Positions 28,401-37,529 are shown, counted from the first letter of the stretch. The stretch: 64,000 nucleotides of DNA from Megalobrama amblycephala (GCF_018812025.1 NC_063054.1:3763433-3827432), one strand, 5' to 3'. The notes: generated by a model not told the origin, from the sequence alone. Numbers and translations: made by a program.

Positions 28401-31208
28401 ATTTTCAGCATCATTACTCCAGTCTTCAGTGTCTAATGATCCTGCAGAAATCACTCTAATATGACGATTTCATGGGATGGCGCCTATTTTAATCGCTGGC
28501 ATTCTTCTTATTATTATTCCGCTCTGGAAGTCAACGGCAGCCCATAGAACCGCTTGCGGGAAAGTTATGAAATTTGGCACACAGATAGAGGACAGTCCCA
28601 ACATTAACTACAGCAAATTCGGTGTCTCTAGATCAAACTCTCTAGCGCCACCACTTGTTCAAACTTTCATGTTTTACTAATCACTTTTGAACCAAAAGGG
28701 CTAGAAACAAAATTATTTTGGCTCAATATGATTCTGTCATTTTCTGTCATGAAACTTTTTCCGCCAAATATTCCTGGCAAAAAAACCTCTTATACGGTTG
28801 CTTCAATTTTTATGAAAATTGGTACATATAATCACAAGCATGACCTGAGGTTACATGCTGATTTCGGTACAGCACCACCTACTGGTCCGGAGATAACAAA
28901 ATGGCTATTTTTGCTTATAACTTTTGAAGTTTGGGCAAGAATTATAAAGCTGGTCTTAGTCCACACGAAGCCGGAGCTTACCCTAAGCCAATCTTTTTTT
29001 TCCTCATCTCAAAAAATATCTCGGAGCATGCCGAGTTGAATGATTTCCAATTTTACCATATCGGCCATTTTGAGGCAAAATAATGTATTTTTTGAATGCA
29101 TTAGCGTATCATTACGAAACTCGGTATGGGTCATCAGCACGATGCCATGAAGGAGCCTAAGAAGTTTCGAGACAGCACCACATAGTGGTGAAATCAAATA
29201 TTCACATGCTTATGACTTTTGACATTGTTGACTTATTTTCATGCGAGTCATCTCCTTAGATTCCTGAATCCTTGCCAAGTCCAACAATAACTAACATGCT
29301 AGGTTTCGCCTTATGGTTTGTGCAATGATTTAGCGTTAAAACAACGTTCGCGAAAATCTTCAAAACTGTTATGTCCGATCGAGACGAAACCACCATAGGA
29401 AATTTGGAAACAATGTTAAAATGTTAAAGCCCAAATGCCAAAATTTTGATAGTAAGTGGCAAAAAAAAAAAAATGCAAAGTTGTGCATGGGTCATTTTAC
29501 ATATGCATGATGTTTATAACTCCTAAATGAAATTAGACAAATTTGACACACTTATTTATGGGCACACTGAAAAGTGGTGGGATTGCGCCTGTTGGTGCCG
29601 CTATAACTGAACAAAATATGAAATTACCACTAACCACAATAAAGTATATTAAATAAAATACTATATTTTACTGATGATTTTACTTATTGCCTGCTTCTTT
29701 GTGCTTGGCCCTTTAATGGCTGCTTGCAGCTATATTTATTATTAATTTTATTATTAATATTATCAGTGTTAAAAACAGTTGCACTGATTAATATTTTTTT
29801 GGAAACCATGACAAAACATTTTCAGGATTCTTTCATCAAAGTTCTAATAGCATTTAATTGTAACAGAAATCTTTTGTAACATTATAAATGTGTTTATAGT
29901 CACTTCTGATAAATTGAATGCATCATAGCTGAATAAAAGCATTAATTTCTTTCATTGCATGTACAAAAACAAGTGAGACATTCTTCAAAATATTTTCTTT
30001 TGTGTTCAAAATGCATAGTTTTATGACATGAGGGTGAGTAAATGATGACAGAATTTTTACTTTTCCTATTTACTCTTCTTTTAAAAACCTATCTGGCATT
30101 TAAATCATCTTCGGACACTGAAATATGTCGTTTGTGAGAAATAATACCAGTACACCAACAAGCAATTTTAGTCCTCAAGCAACAATTAAACCTTGTGTAC
30201 TTGATCTTCCTCACTCTGTCTCTGAAATACAAATGCATTTAGAGACAGACAGACATTACAGATCATATCATTAAAATTTAATCTGGGGAGGGCACATCTA
30301 AATTCCCAAGACACAGTTGTTGACTTTAATAATTAATTATGCTAATTTTCTCATTTTTTTTAGCAAATATACATTCTCTCAGCAACAAGAGACAGACGGA
30401 TTTCCTCCAGCTGTATTGCTGGCACACAGTTCAAGTGGGAATGGAGATGTTTCGTCCCCAGAGTGCCTCATGAACTTCAGATTGACAGCACATTGAGCCT
30501 CAGGCTCCTGCCTGTCGCCGCCGATGTGACACGGGCTGTCTCATAAAACCACTGCCCTCTTTTCCACACAAGAGCACTCGATTCTTCCTCTGACAGAACA
30601 AAAGCTGACAGGACCGGCCAACTGATTCGGTCATTAAAACATAAATGGGTGAAGTGTGACTTGGACTCAGTCAAAGTGCGAAAGTCAGAAGTGTGATTTA
30701 TTTTGTGCAGTGTGGCCAGATGTCTCTCTGAGCCTGAACACATTTCAACACATTTCATAAAGCCAGTCAACCTTGAACAGTTCAGTCAGTGGTTACATGT
30801 ATACGATCTAATTGGATTTTCTTATGCACATGGGAAAAAGTGAGAAACAGATCTTTTACAATAACCAAACTGTTATGTAGCCTATAGGGTCAGTACTGGG
30901 TAACAGTATCCGTTAATATGCAATGATGGAATATTTATATGTAGCACACAAGTGAATATCTCACACTATGCAGAGACAAATAAAGCAATAACCAAAACCA
31001 TTTTTTAGAGTAAAAGGACAAATGTTCAGGTAGTTTGATGTGCAGCAGAGGCAGTGTATGGAGCATGGCGTGAACAGCAGCACTGATGCAGTCAATGTAA
31101 ACAGATGAACGCAGGATACTCACTCTCATGCTTGGACGTTCCCCATGTGTGCCGCGGGACTCCGGGACTTTTGATTATTGCTCTCCCGGCGGATTTTAGC
31201 GCATCCAT
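1317..31208 (-). CDS. ldlrap1: ldlrap1 (ARH) LDL-receptor adaptor, 5' part of gene (exons 1-3)
   Basis: Three exons (31124-31208, 3805-3947, 1317-1429) join in frame to the first 113 residues plus two bases. The N-terminus [16 protein letters not shown] is nearly that of human LDLRAP1. The PTB domain then starts at [16 protein letters not shown] and runs through [36 protein letters not shown] and LVEDVSIY. In the family this domain binds the FDNPVY tail of LDL receptors; clathrin and AP-2 motifs come later and are outside the window to the left. Intron 1 is about 27.2 kb and intron 2 about 2.4 kb. Teleosts can carry two ldlrap1 copies, and I cannot tell which this is. Confidence 0.93.
2095..3660. 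repeat. Interspersed repeat G, copy 1 (interrupted)
   Basis: Begins TTTAACCCTCTGTG and contains GGTCAAAAGTGAC, a block around TTTATGCAATAATTATGAT, and GGTGTAACCACTAG. It aligns in order with 32770-33800 and partly with 20990-22550. The copy is split by the element at 2370-3126. It sits in ldlrap1 introns 2 and has no coding capacity that I can see. Confidence 0.6.
2370..3126. mobile_element. Inverted-repeat element E, copy 1 (GGGCCCTATTTTAACGATC)
   Basis: About 757 bp from GGGCCCTATTTTAACG to TGTATGATAGGGCC, nested in repeat G. A second copy with the same interior (ATTTACATGG, GTGTACGAGCTTTGTG, CTACACGCCAACAATGCACC) lies at 55564-56196. Non-autonomous DNA transposon by structure. Short open frames inside are not conserved between copies. 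Confidence 0.7.
3805..3947 (-). CDS. ldlrap1: ldlrap1 coding exon 2 (start of PTB domain)
   Basis: 143 nt between acceptor TTGTAG and donor ACG/GTCAGT. Encodes [33 protein letters not shown] and [14 protein letters not shown], with high identity to human exon 2 ([16 protein letters not shown]...[15 protein letters not shown]). The donor is not the commonest type but the exon 3 phase confirms it. Confidence 0.95.
4630..4990. repeat. Partial copy of the GGGCTGTCG-type element
   Basis: ACAGCCCTAATTG, AATTAATTGCAAATTAACTG and GAGAAATTACCCC are the inverse of sequence at 61140-61265 in the element that starts GGGCTGTCGATTTAACG at 60514. Degenerate and truncated. Confidence 0.5.
5013..5964. mobile_element. 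~950-bp inverted-repeat element D, copy 1
   Basis: The ends are TTAAAGGTGCC and GGCACCTTTAA. Interior hallmarks are AAGTCTAAGGTGTCCCCTGA, ATAGATTTTTTTTAATC and a near-central perfect palindrome around GACTGTTACGTAACAGTC. Other copies: 7826-8781 (inverted), 48888-49852, 59024-60000 (inverted), fragment 23441-23612, and a related element at 40195-41128. No transposase frame is present. Confidence 0.8.
6032..6109. repeat. Short inverted repeat
   Basis: ACAGGTCAAAGTTTGAACT at 6032-6050 is nearly the inverse of AGTCCAAACTTTGACCTGA at 6091-6109, forming a possible hairpin with a ~40-nt loop. No further context was recognised. Confidence 0.5.
7826..8781. mobile_element. ~950-bp inverted-repeat element D, copy 2 (inverted orientation)
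   Basis: Runs from TTTAAAGGTGCCCTAGAATT to CAGCACCTTTAA and is the inverse of the copy at 5013-5964. Carries the palindrome around GACTGTTACGTAACAGTC at about 7998-8019. Confidence 0.8.
9012..9710. repeat. Interspersed repeat with CTTAAAG ends; partial second copy at 10768-10960
   Basis: TTATAATTATCATCCTTAGTGTGAATACTCC at 9024 onward, then ACACCAAAATGACATATTTA and CTTCATGCCTTTAAATAGCTT, recur at 10768-10945. The left boundary CTTAAAGTCCACCTG resembles the inverse of the right boundary CCACTGGGGGTCTTTAAG, so it is probably an inverted-repeat element. Confidence 0.5.
9746..10176. repeat. Unclassified interspersed repeat (GAGGATCCAAAGTAGTTTATTG)
   Basis: A non-coding block with the feel of a common cyprinid repeat, including AATGAGCAACAGCTGAGTGT and GATTATGGGAAATGTAGTCC, ending near GGTGATCGTGACAAT. 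Only one copy is in the window, so the call rests on recall of repeat style. Class not determined. Confidence 0.35.
12297..14440. mobile_element. TATGGAAG element (family B) expanded by a ~20-bp tandem array
   Basis: The left end TATGGAAGCTTGTTTCCGCC and right end GGTGGAAACAAGCTT are inverted; the right terminus is eroded after AAGCTT. The interior 12340-14280 is about 95 tandem units of consensus CGCAATTCTGACTTTTTTCT with many variants (ATTGAGAC, CTTGCAAAT, CTAGCAATT). A segment with the unusual GCAAATCTGAC...CTTGCAATTGAGAC signature occurs twice, at 13632 and 13981, about 349 bp apart. The last part (14290-14420) is in inverse orientation, keeping the palindromic plan. Lys/Glu-rich minus-strand frames here are products of the repeat. 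Confidence 0.8.
12340..14280. repeat. Tandem array, ~20-bp unit CGCAATTCTGACTTTTTTCT
   Basis: Pyrimidine-rich on the plus strand with strong strand asymmetry. Unit length varies between 17 and 24 mainly through T-tract length. Contained within the element at 12297-14440. Confidence 0.9.
14684..14832. repeat. Inverted repeat with CTG/CAG-rich arms
   Basis: ATAGATCTGCTACGCTGCTG at 14684 and CGTAGCAGTAGCAGATCTAT at about 14811 are inverse of each other, around a short centre with ACACACACGACACGC. Probable small inverted-repeat element. Confidence 0.5.
14833..17309. other. ldlrap1 intron 1 segment, mostly unassigned
   Basis: Contains an element-A fragment (15436-15600) and a short (TA)n near 15620. 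From 16000 to 16960 it is more GC-balanced and repeat-poor, and could hold conserved regulatory DNA. No exon-like frame was found. Confidence 0.4.
17310..18794. mobile_element. TACGGAAG element (family C), copy 1, expanded array
   Basis: Ends TACGGAAGAGGATTAGGGCC and GGCCCTAATCCTCTTCCGTA are perfect inverses, continuing inward through CATCTCGAGATTAAAG for over 60 bp. Flanking direct repeat CATTTA at 17304-17309 and 18795-18800. The interior consists of ~19-bp units of the form TTTTTCTCGTAATTTAACGA, organised in a higher-order repeat of ~113 bp marked by TTATTCTCAACATTTTATC; the marker starts near 17591, 17704, 17817, 17885, 17999, 18110, 18223, 18337, 18447, 18560 and 18673. Confidence 0.88.
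18935..19000. repeat. Short inverted repeat (GGGACACTTTTTGCC...)
   Basis: ATGATTGGGACACTTTTTGC near 18935 and AAAAAGTGTCCCAATCAT near 18974 are inverses separated by about 20 nt, giving a potential hairpin. Confidence 0.5.
20990..22550. repeat. Interspersed repeat G, copy 3 (interrupted)
   Basis: AACCCTCTGATGTTG...GGTCAAAAATTACC, the stretch TTTTAGGGGATTTTATGGTA, and TTATGCAGCAGTTATAAT correspond to parts of the repeats at 2095 and 32770. Split by the TACGGAAG element at 21113-22011. Confidence 0.45.
21113..22011. mobile_element. TACGGAAG element (family C), copy 2
   Basis: 899 bp with the same inverted ends as the copy at 17310 and flanking direct repeat TTTTTA at 21107-21112 and 22012-22017. 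The left ~700 bp of array reads GTCGAGATAAAATGTTGAGA...AAATTACGAGAAAAAAG, the inverse strand of copy 1's units. Near 21800 the orientation switches, so the arrays are in opposite directions either side of an off-centre axis. Confidence 0.87.
22860..23430. other. ldlrap1 intron 1 segment with no recognised feature
   Basis: Purine-rich tract (GACAGAGAGATAGGGAGAGA near 22950) and otherwise unremarkable. The minus-strand open frame at 22864-23154 has no recognisable domain. Confidence 0.4.
23441..23612. repeat. Fragment of ~950-bp element D
   Basis: CCTGAATCGGCGCATATATA through GAGCTGAAACTTCACAGACA to TTCGGCACCTTTAA matches one end of the copies at 7826 and 59024. Confidence 0.7.
24350..24790. 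mobile_element. Long inverted-repeat element (GTTTAAATCCATTCGGGCTAG)
   Basis: The outer arm TTTAAATCCATTCGGGCTAG (about 24378) is inverted as CTAGCCAGACTGGATTTAAA near 24751. Inner arms GCGAACACATTCGACCACAT and ATGTGGTCGAATGTGTTCG are also inverse. The central GTGGACAAGCTCAAAACGTT...ACCAGGTGGAAA block recurs at 24945-25055 and 27275-27375, so parts of the element were copied. Confidence 0.6.
25250..25632 (+). repeat. SINE/LINE-type 3' region ending GCGCTATATAAATAAAGGTG
   Basis: GAGGAGAACTGCCCCCCCGA, GCCTGGTTTCTCCCAAGG and the terminal AAAAAGCGCTATATAAATAA are hallmarks of a widespread fish retroposon tail. Only one copy is present, truncated at the 5' side. Confidence 0.55.
28476..29745. repeat. 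~1.27-kb interspersed repeat (GATGGCGCCTATTTTAATCG)
   Basis: Blocks such as GGAAGTCAACGGCAGCCCAT, AAATTTGGCACACAGATAGA, TACGAAACTCGGTATGGGTC and the end GGCTGCTTGCAGCTATATTT have the style of a repeat common in cyprinid genomes. Only one copy lies here. The frames at 28477-28680 and 28728-29039 show no known domain and I read them as non-coding. Confidence 0.4.
31124..31208 (-). CDS. ldlrap1: ldlrap1 coding exon 1
   Basis: 28 codons plus one base: [16 protein letters not shown] then [12 protein letters not shown], ending GA/GTGAGT. The leftover A joins AG of exon 2 to give Lys, recreating the KLPENW junction of the family. The exon lies in a GC-richer patch (about 31130-31330) that may be the promoter-proximal region. 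Confidence 0.92.
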
Positions 31209-31480
31209 GCTGGAGGAGGTGTGTGCAGAGCCGGCGCAGAGCTCTTCTGTGGTGCCGACTGAGGGAACGGGGAAAGTAGAGTAACATGCAGCGAGTAATG
31301 GAGCGAGTGGACACGAGCAGCCTATAGACACCCCACACAGTCCTGTATCTGTACAGTAACATTAACCCTTCACTGCCCGTCTGACACACACACGAGCTGT
31401 TCCCTTCACACCCGCTGACGAGTCATGACTGTAATGAAGTGTGAAGAACAACCGAAAAAACTTGGAGTGAACCACATCAT
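31209..31480 (-). promoter_or_regulatory. ldlrap1: Putative ldlrap1 promoter / 5' UTR region
   Basis: Directly upstream of the ldlrap1 start on the minus strand. It is GC-richer than its surroundings, largely free of recognised repeats, and contains a palindromic AGTCATGACT (31421-31430) beside TGACGAG that could bind bZIP factors. No TATA box is evident. Assignment is by position only. Confidence 0.35.
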
Positions 31481-31852
31481 TATTCATCCGGTTCAGTGAC
31501 TGATGTAAACAAAGACTTAAACAACGAAAATCTAATACAACTTTTAGGAGATATCAATTTATTAATTTTAATAAAGTGACTTAAAAGCGTGATATTACCT
31601 ACAGTATATTTTACATAATAGCTAAATATTTGAATATAATGTTTGAACTTGAAGTACCCCCGTTATGTGTCAACCCTGTTTGCATCATAATTAAAATGAG
31701 AGTATAATTCCATAAACACTCATTAAAAAAAAAAAAAAAAAAAACACTTATAAATAACATATTTTCAGGATGTGAATTCTTACTTTCAGGAATGCTTTAT
31801 ATTTTTAGTGACTTTATCTTATGTTTTGTTTGGTTTGTCAGTAGGGGGCGAT

Positions 31853-32146
31853 CTTAAAGGGATAGCCTAGTTCACCCAAAAATAAAAAAAACAATCGTTT
31901 TGTGTCTTAGGACATCAGTGTGTCGTCACGAGCCGCAGGGTTTCATTTGGATTTGTCTGTGCATGTTTTTTGTACTCTCATAGATTTTGTTCCCATTGAC
32001 ATGCATTATATGACTGACAGACAGCAACAGTTGGAGTTAAAAATCATTTGTGTTCAACTGAAGAAACAAAGTCACCTATATCTTGGATGCCCTGGGGGTA
32101 AACAGATAAACATCAAATTTTCATTTTTGGGTGAACTATCCCTTTA
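31853..32146. mobile_element. Small inverted-repeat element (TTAAAGGGATAG...TTCACCC)
   Basis: The left end CTTAAAGGGATAGCCTAGTT with CACCCAAAAATAAAA is inverted at the right end as TTTTTGGGTGAACTATCCCT. Single ends of the same family occur at about 3985, 6577-6620 and 11120-11140. Confidence 0.65.
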
Positions 32147-32242
32147 CATAGTCAACCCTGTTACCTTGATTTTGTACAGTAAAGGACTTTTCACCATTAA
32201 AATGTGGACATTTGTAGAGGATTAATGATTTAACTATTTCAG

Positions 32243-32518
32243 CACTGCAAAAAATGCTGTTCTTACTTAGAATTTTTGTCTTTTTTTTAGTCAAAATATC
32301 TTAAAGTTCTTAAATCAAGAAGCATTTTCTTGACAAGTAAAAATTATTTTCTTGTTTTCAGGAAAAATAAGTCAAAATTAAGTCAGTTTTTCCTTAAAAC
32401 AAGCAAAATAATCTGCCAATGGGGTAAGCAAAATAATCTTATTTCAAACCAAGAATAAGATATATAATCTTGTTTTCAGTTTGGACTAAGATAAGTAAGA
32501 ACAGCATTTTTTGCAGTG
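32243..32518. mobile_element. Small inverted-repeat element (CACTGCAAAAAATGCTGTTC)
   Basis: 276 bp. CACTGCAAAAAATGCTGTTC at the left is exactly inverted at the right (GAACAGCATTTTTTGCAGTG). Non-coding; flanked by A/T-rich sequence. Confidence 0.8.
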
Positions 32519-32769
32519 AGTAATAATCTTCCTACAAATTTTGACAATCATTTTATTAATTTTAAACAAATAACTTAAGTTTTTGTAATTATTTTTCCTA
32601 TTTATAATTCCATATAATAGCTAGTATTTTATTTTTAAATATTTGAATAAAATATTTGTACTTGAAGTTTTGTCCCCATGTACATTAGGTGTCAACCCTG
32701 TAATTAACCATCATAATTACCTCTTATTAACATGATGTATACTTTAAGGAACATTTAATCTGGTGCTCC

Positions 32770-33447
32770 TCATTTGGGAGTCACACTTTGTGCTCTTCAC
32801 GGTCAAAAGTGACCGGACCCCTAAAATTAAATTTGTTATTTTGCATTTTGTGAGAATTTCATGATACTAATTAATATTTATGCAATAATTATGATAAATA
32901 ATATAAAAAAAAAAATCTAATATTTTTTCACTATTTTTCAATTAATGCAGTATTTCAGGTTAAAATAGAGTCTATGCCTTTAAAAATATCTATTTTTTTG
33001 AAGGCAGATTAGTGCCATCTGGTGAGAGTATAAAAAGAAAAATGCGTAATACCATGGTGTAACCACTAGATACTTGTACAGCTCTCTATGAAGTGAATTC
33101 CCTAGTTGTTTTTGGACATATTTATCTAATTTTTTAGGTTGAGGATATGAATATATATTTAGACATTCTCAAAGACTATTTCTTATCAAGTTTTAGATAT
33201 ATTTTTGTAAGAAATATTGATTTGAAGTGTTAGTTTTTGATTTATGATTACAGTCAAACCTAAACATTGTGTTAGAAAGAGAATGCAAGGAAGCATTTTG
33301 TTACCCATTTTTATTTAGAATTCATAAAAAATGCCACCTGACTTTCTGTGCTCTTGACAGAGCTCCAGCAAAAAAATAAATAAATAAAATGCTCAGAACG
33401 ATGCGAAGGAACAAGTCTGCACTTCATAGGTGTGTGTATAATGTGTG

Positions 33448-33499
<52 letters not shown>

Positions 33500-33788
33500 A
33501 GAATGGGTGTGTTTATTCCACTCTTGATGTTTTAGAGTGTCACTTCTCCACTGCTGTGAGCTTTTCCTGCATTATGACTGAATTATTGAATGGATTTCAC
33601 ATATTATCAAAACTTGCTCTGTGTTACAGACAGTGGTTTAAAGGGTGTGTGTGTGCGTAAGTGTGTGTGTGTGTGCGAGTGGGTGTGTCTAAATCACACT
33701 CTTGATGTTTTAGAGCGTCACTCCTTTACTGCTGTGTACTTTTTTCAGAATTGTGGCTGATTTGTAGATTGTACACACAAAAATTATC
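32770..33788. repeat. Interspersed repeat G, copy 2 (uninterrupted)
   Basis: Aligns with 2095-3660 in block order: GGTCAAAAGTGACCGGACCC, TTTATGCAATAATTATGATA, GCAGATTAGTGCCATCTGGT, GGTGTAACCACTAG, GT-rich tract, TTGTAGATTGTACACAC. Includes the (GT)n at 33440-33497. Confidence 0.6.
33440..33497. repeat. (GT)n microsatellite
   Basis: Long near-perfect TGTG run with two C interruptions. Confidence 0.95.
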
Positions 33789-33789
33789 T

Positions 33790-34370
33790 GAAAATTTTTG
33801 AATCCCACGTGGATGGCCGTGTGCGTCTCTTACCTGGGGAACACATGGCACCAGGATGCACTATGGGAAGAAGGTGAGCCGGCGGAGGCAGTGTGATGCT
33901 TTGGACAATGTTCTGCTGGGAAACCTTGGGTCCTGCCATCCATGTGGATGTTACTTTGACACCTAAACACTGTTGCAGACCATGTACACCCTTTGGAAAC
34001 GGTATTCCCTGGTGGCTGTGGCCTCTTTCAGCAGGATAATGCTCCTGCCACAAAGCAAAAATGGTTCAGGAATGGTTTGAGGAGCACAACGAGTTTGAGG
34101 TGTTGACTTGACCTCCAAATTCCCCAGATCTCAATCCAATCGAGCATCTGTGGGATGTGCTGAACAAACAAGTCCGATCCATGGAGGCTCCGGCTCACAA
34201 ATTACAGGACTTAAAGGATCTGCTGCTAACATCTTGGTGTCAGATACCACAGCACACCTTCAGGGGTCTAGAGGAGTCCATGCCTCGACGGATCAGGGCT
34301 GTTTTGGCAGCAAATGAGGGACCAACACAATATTAGGAAGGTGGTCATAATGTTATGCCTGATCGGTGTA
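33790..34370 (+). pseudogene. Tc1-like transposase remnant (3' half plus end)
   Basis: Plus-strand translation gives NSPDLNPIEHLWDVL, the DDE-region signature of Tc1/mariner transposases, then QVRSMEAPAHKLQDLKDLL, LTSWCQIPQHTFRG and MPRRIRAVLAANEGPTQY followed by a stop. A TGA replaces a Trp codon just before PPNSPDL and upstream frames are shifted, so it is dead. It ends with TTATGCCTGATCGGTGTA, the usual terminal sequence of this family. The 5' half is missing. Confidence 0.75.
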
Positions 34371-34725
34371 TATGTATATATATCTAATGGTTGCTTTTTT
34401 TGGATGTTGCTACTGTTCTGTTCCACTCAAATGACAATAGAAATATAAAAATGTTACCAAAAACAAACAGAGAATCTTTATATTATGTCCCTGGACCAAA
34501 ATAAGTTTCAGGTTTAGTTCGTTAGTAAGATAACAGCCTTTGTTAAAGTTCAACATAAAGACTGAGATTCTGTATTGACTCTGTACTGCTTGGATTTCCT
34601 ATTGGACTAGTTTATCGATCTAATCTGTTTTTGGAGCTCTAGCGCCCTCTGTCGGTGCCTTATAGAAATGCTGAAAAAATAGATAAAATAGAATTTACTT
34701 ACATTAGATTAATGAAAAATATATA

Positions 34726-35256
34726 TACACTACCGTTCAAAAGTTTGGGATCGGTAAGATTTTTAATATTTTTAAAAGAAGTTTCATCTGCTCACCAAGA
34801 TTGCATTTATTTAATTAAAAATACAGTAAAAACAGTAATATTGTGAAATATTATTACAATTTAAAATAACTGTTTTCTATTGGAATATAATATAAAATGT
34901 AATTTATTTCTGTGATGCAAAGCTGAATTTTCAGCATCGTTACTCCAGTCGTCAGTGTCACATGATCCTTCAGAAATCATTCTAATATGATGATTTGCTG
35001 CTCAAGAAACATTTATTATTATTATCAATGTTAAAAACAGTTGTGTACTTTTTTTTCAGGATTATTTGATGAATAGAGAGTTCAGAAGAACAGCATTTAT
35101 CTGAAATACAAAGCTTTTGTAACATTTTGCACTACCGTTCAAAAGTTTGGGGTCAGTAAGAATTTTTATTTTTATTTTTTTTAGAAGAATTTAAAGAAAT
35201 TTTTTTTTTTTTTTCAGCAAGGATGCATTAAATCAATCAAAAGTGACAGTAAAGAC

Positions 35257-35260
<4 letters not shown>
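34726..35260. repeat. Element A copies 6 and 7 (tandem, partly overlapping)
   Basis: ACTACCGTTCAAAAGTTTGG occurs at 34729 and again at 35132, with the hallmark ACATGATCCTTCAGAAATCA between. The second copy runs into the TA microsatellite. Confidence 0.7.

Positions 35261-35317
<57 letters not shown>
35260..35317. repeat. (TA)n microsatellite
   Basis: Uninterrupted AT dinucleotide run of about 58 bp inside an element-A copy. Confidence 0.95.
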
Positions 35318-35318
<1 letters not shown>

Positions 35319-35874
35319 AAGGGGTGGATTCTGGAATACACCTAATTTTCTTTCTAAATATTAAAATATTTGAATGACATCTTCAGCGTATGTTAAAGCA
35401 TTTATTTTACTTGTCCATCTTCAGTCACTGGAGTGTCTGTACCTCTGTGAGTGTTGAGATCATGTTATAAGTATGTTTTGGGGAAGTGTTCTGTTCAGCC
35501 AACTTCAACCTTGAAGAAGCTGTGTATCTGCGCTATCATTTATTATAGATCAGTATTGGTGAAATGAACAACTTGCACCCTGAATGATGCATGACTTGTT
35601 TTTCCTGACAAACTGTCACCTAGAAGAGTAGTTAAATGATCTCGGAGGTCCCTCTGTGCCTAAACCAGTGTTTTGTTGTCATCTGTATTCTATGGAGACA
35701 TGCTTATGTTGTGTGGATAATTTTCAATTTGATCTATTTCCAGTCAGAGTCATTCATCCTGAGGTAATGACATGGGTATAATAATTGCTTCTGTATTAAA
35801 TGTGTACACAGAGCGATGCATGAATTTATTCTTCAGTAAAATTTTCGTCAATTTATTTAAAAAAAAAAAATAAC

Positions 35875-36054
35875 TAGCTTCCGCCAGACCGCCTTCCGTA
35901 TTCAACTTAATAAAAAGTGTAACTGTCGTCGCATCAGTTACGTTTTTTTCGTAAGTTAAATAGGGGAGGTATAGGACGTTGCATAAGCTTTTTGAACTTA
36001 AAGTTTTACACTTTCTTCCTAAGCTGAATACAGAAGGCGGTCGGGCGGAAGCTA
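35875..36054. mobile_element. 180-bp inverted-repeat element (TAGCTTCCGCC)
   Basis: TAGCTTCCGCCAGACCGCCT at the left is inverted at the right (AGGCGGTCGGGCGGAAGCTA), arms ~35 bp with few mismatches (TATTCAACTTA against TATTCAGCTTA). Non-coding, between the two genes. Confidence 0.75.
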
Positions 36055-37300
36055 GATATTTTATTTCATAACTTGTTAAATATGGATATTTTTCTTACAC
36101 AAAAGCATCGGTTCACTTCAGAAGACCTTTATTAACCCCCTGTAGCCGTGTGGAGTACGTTTATGATGGATGGATGTGGATGGAGACACTTTCTTCAGCT
36201 CATACTCGTTGTTTCACTGCCATTATAAAGCTCAGATGCGTCAGGATATTTATTAATATATCTCCGATTGTGTTCATTAGAAAGAAGAAAGTCATATACA
36301 TCTAGGATGGCTTGAGGGTGAGTAAAGCTTGGGGTAACTTTTTATTTTAAAGTGAACTAATCATTATACTGTAAATTCCCCATACTATATATATGTATAT
36401 ATAAACGAGAAGAAAAACATGACACCATTCAATACAAATCATTTTACTGACACACTGTTCCATTCATTGTTCCCAGTCTGCAGTGAAGCTATGAAGGTTG
36501 AGTTTTGGGAACTCCTGGAGATCTTTTACACTTTAAACAGGGCTGTCCGCTGTCGATTTTGAATAGGACAGGGGTAGAGGCCTGATCTAGCAGTTCCTTC
36601 ATTGATGCAAAGTGTCAAAAATACCAGTAAAGAAAGTCTAGACATTATGCAACTGTTGGCTCTGGGCTATCAGTACAATGTATTACTTAGCAAGCTGAAA
36701 CTGTAAATGCAGATGTTTGAGATTAGATGTTCTCTTTAGTTAATGGGCAATTAAAACTTTTAATTTATTAAGTACTCAATAACAGCAGAAAAAAACAAAC
36801 AAATGCCTTTACTGCGGAAGTGAAGAGAGAAAAACAAGGTCATCAGTTTTCTAAGCAGCACTCGTCATTCTCACAACGTTTATGTTCCATAAGATCATCG
36901 GTTTTGACCTCAGATTATCATATTTAGGACATAACAGAAACAGCATGACGCTGAGGGCTAATTCTAGACCTAAATCCCACATATTTTCTGCTCCTTCATG
37001 AAAATGCAACAGTTATGTAAAAAAATTGCATAATTCAAATGAATGAATACCATGAGGGAAAAGCCCATAGCATTAGCCCACAGCACACTTATCTTCAGCC
37101 TCCATTTCACCATGTTGTTGGTCACAGGGCAACTGCATCAGAAATAACCATGCTATTAGTCCGTAGCTTAGTACGGTTTCTTTTTTCCCCTACGGATCAG
37201 TCAGCGGACATGAACCATATGGTCATTAGATAAAAGGGTATAGCTAAAAGGAAAGCGAGTTGAATAAATTAAACAGACCAGCATCCAAATAGGCAATGTT
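36055..37300. other. Intergenic / rnf19b-like 3' flank, no gene seen
   Basis: Low-complexity AT-rich DNA without recognised elements. It may contain the 3' UTR of the rnf19b-like gene; the only hint is the AATAAA at 36764-36769. Confidence 0.4.
36764..36769 (-). terminator. Candidate polyadenylation signal for rnf19b-like
   Basis: TTTATT on the plus strand reads AATAAA on the minus strand, about 760 bp downstream of the TGA. It is the nearest canonical hexamer I noticed. The sequence is AT-rich, so chance occurrence is likely. Confidence 0.25.
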
Positions 37301-37529
37301 TTCTATAAAATTGGTTAGCACTCCTCATACTTGTTGACAAACATGCGCTTGGTCGTTGGAGTTTTTATGATCATCTTTAATCCCGTCCGTGGCGTTTTGG
37401 CAGCTGCCCTGGATGCTCCATCTCTCTTTTCTTTGACGCTCGCTGACTCTCTGCGTTTGCAGGCCGAGGCTGGAAGCCCCTCGCGGGAGTGCAGGTGGGC
37501 CGTGGAAGCAGTGGTTTTCCAGGAGCGGC

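Noticed and set aside
28477..29039. Two plus-strand frames as small genes
   Set aside because: They lie in what looks like a ~1.27-kb interspersed repeat, have no domain or splice structure, and contain ordinary non-coding composition.
31421..31430. AGTCATGACT as a defined AP-1/CRE promoter element
   Set aside because: Palindrome is real and near the ldlrap1 start, but ten bases without conservation data cannot support a named site.
34108..34317. 69-codon plus-strand frame as a gene
   Set aside because: Out-of-frame reading of the Tc1-like remnant; the real transposase frame shows SPDLNPIEHLW with a stop just before it.
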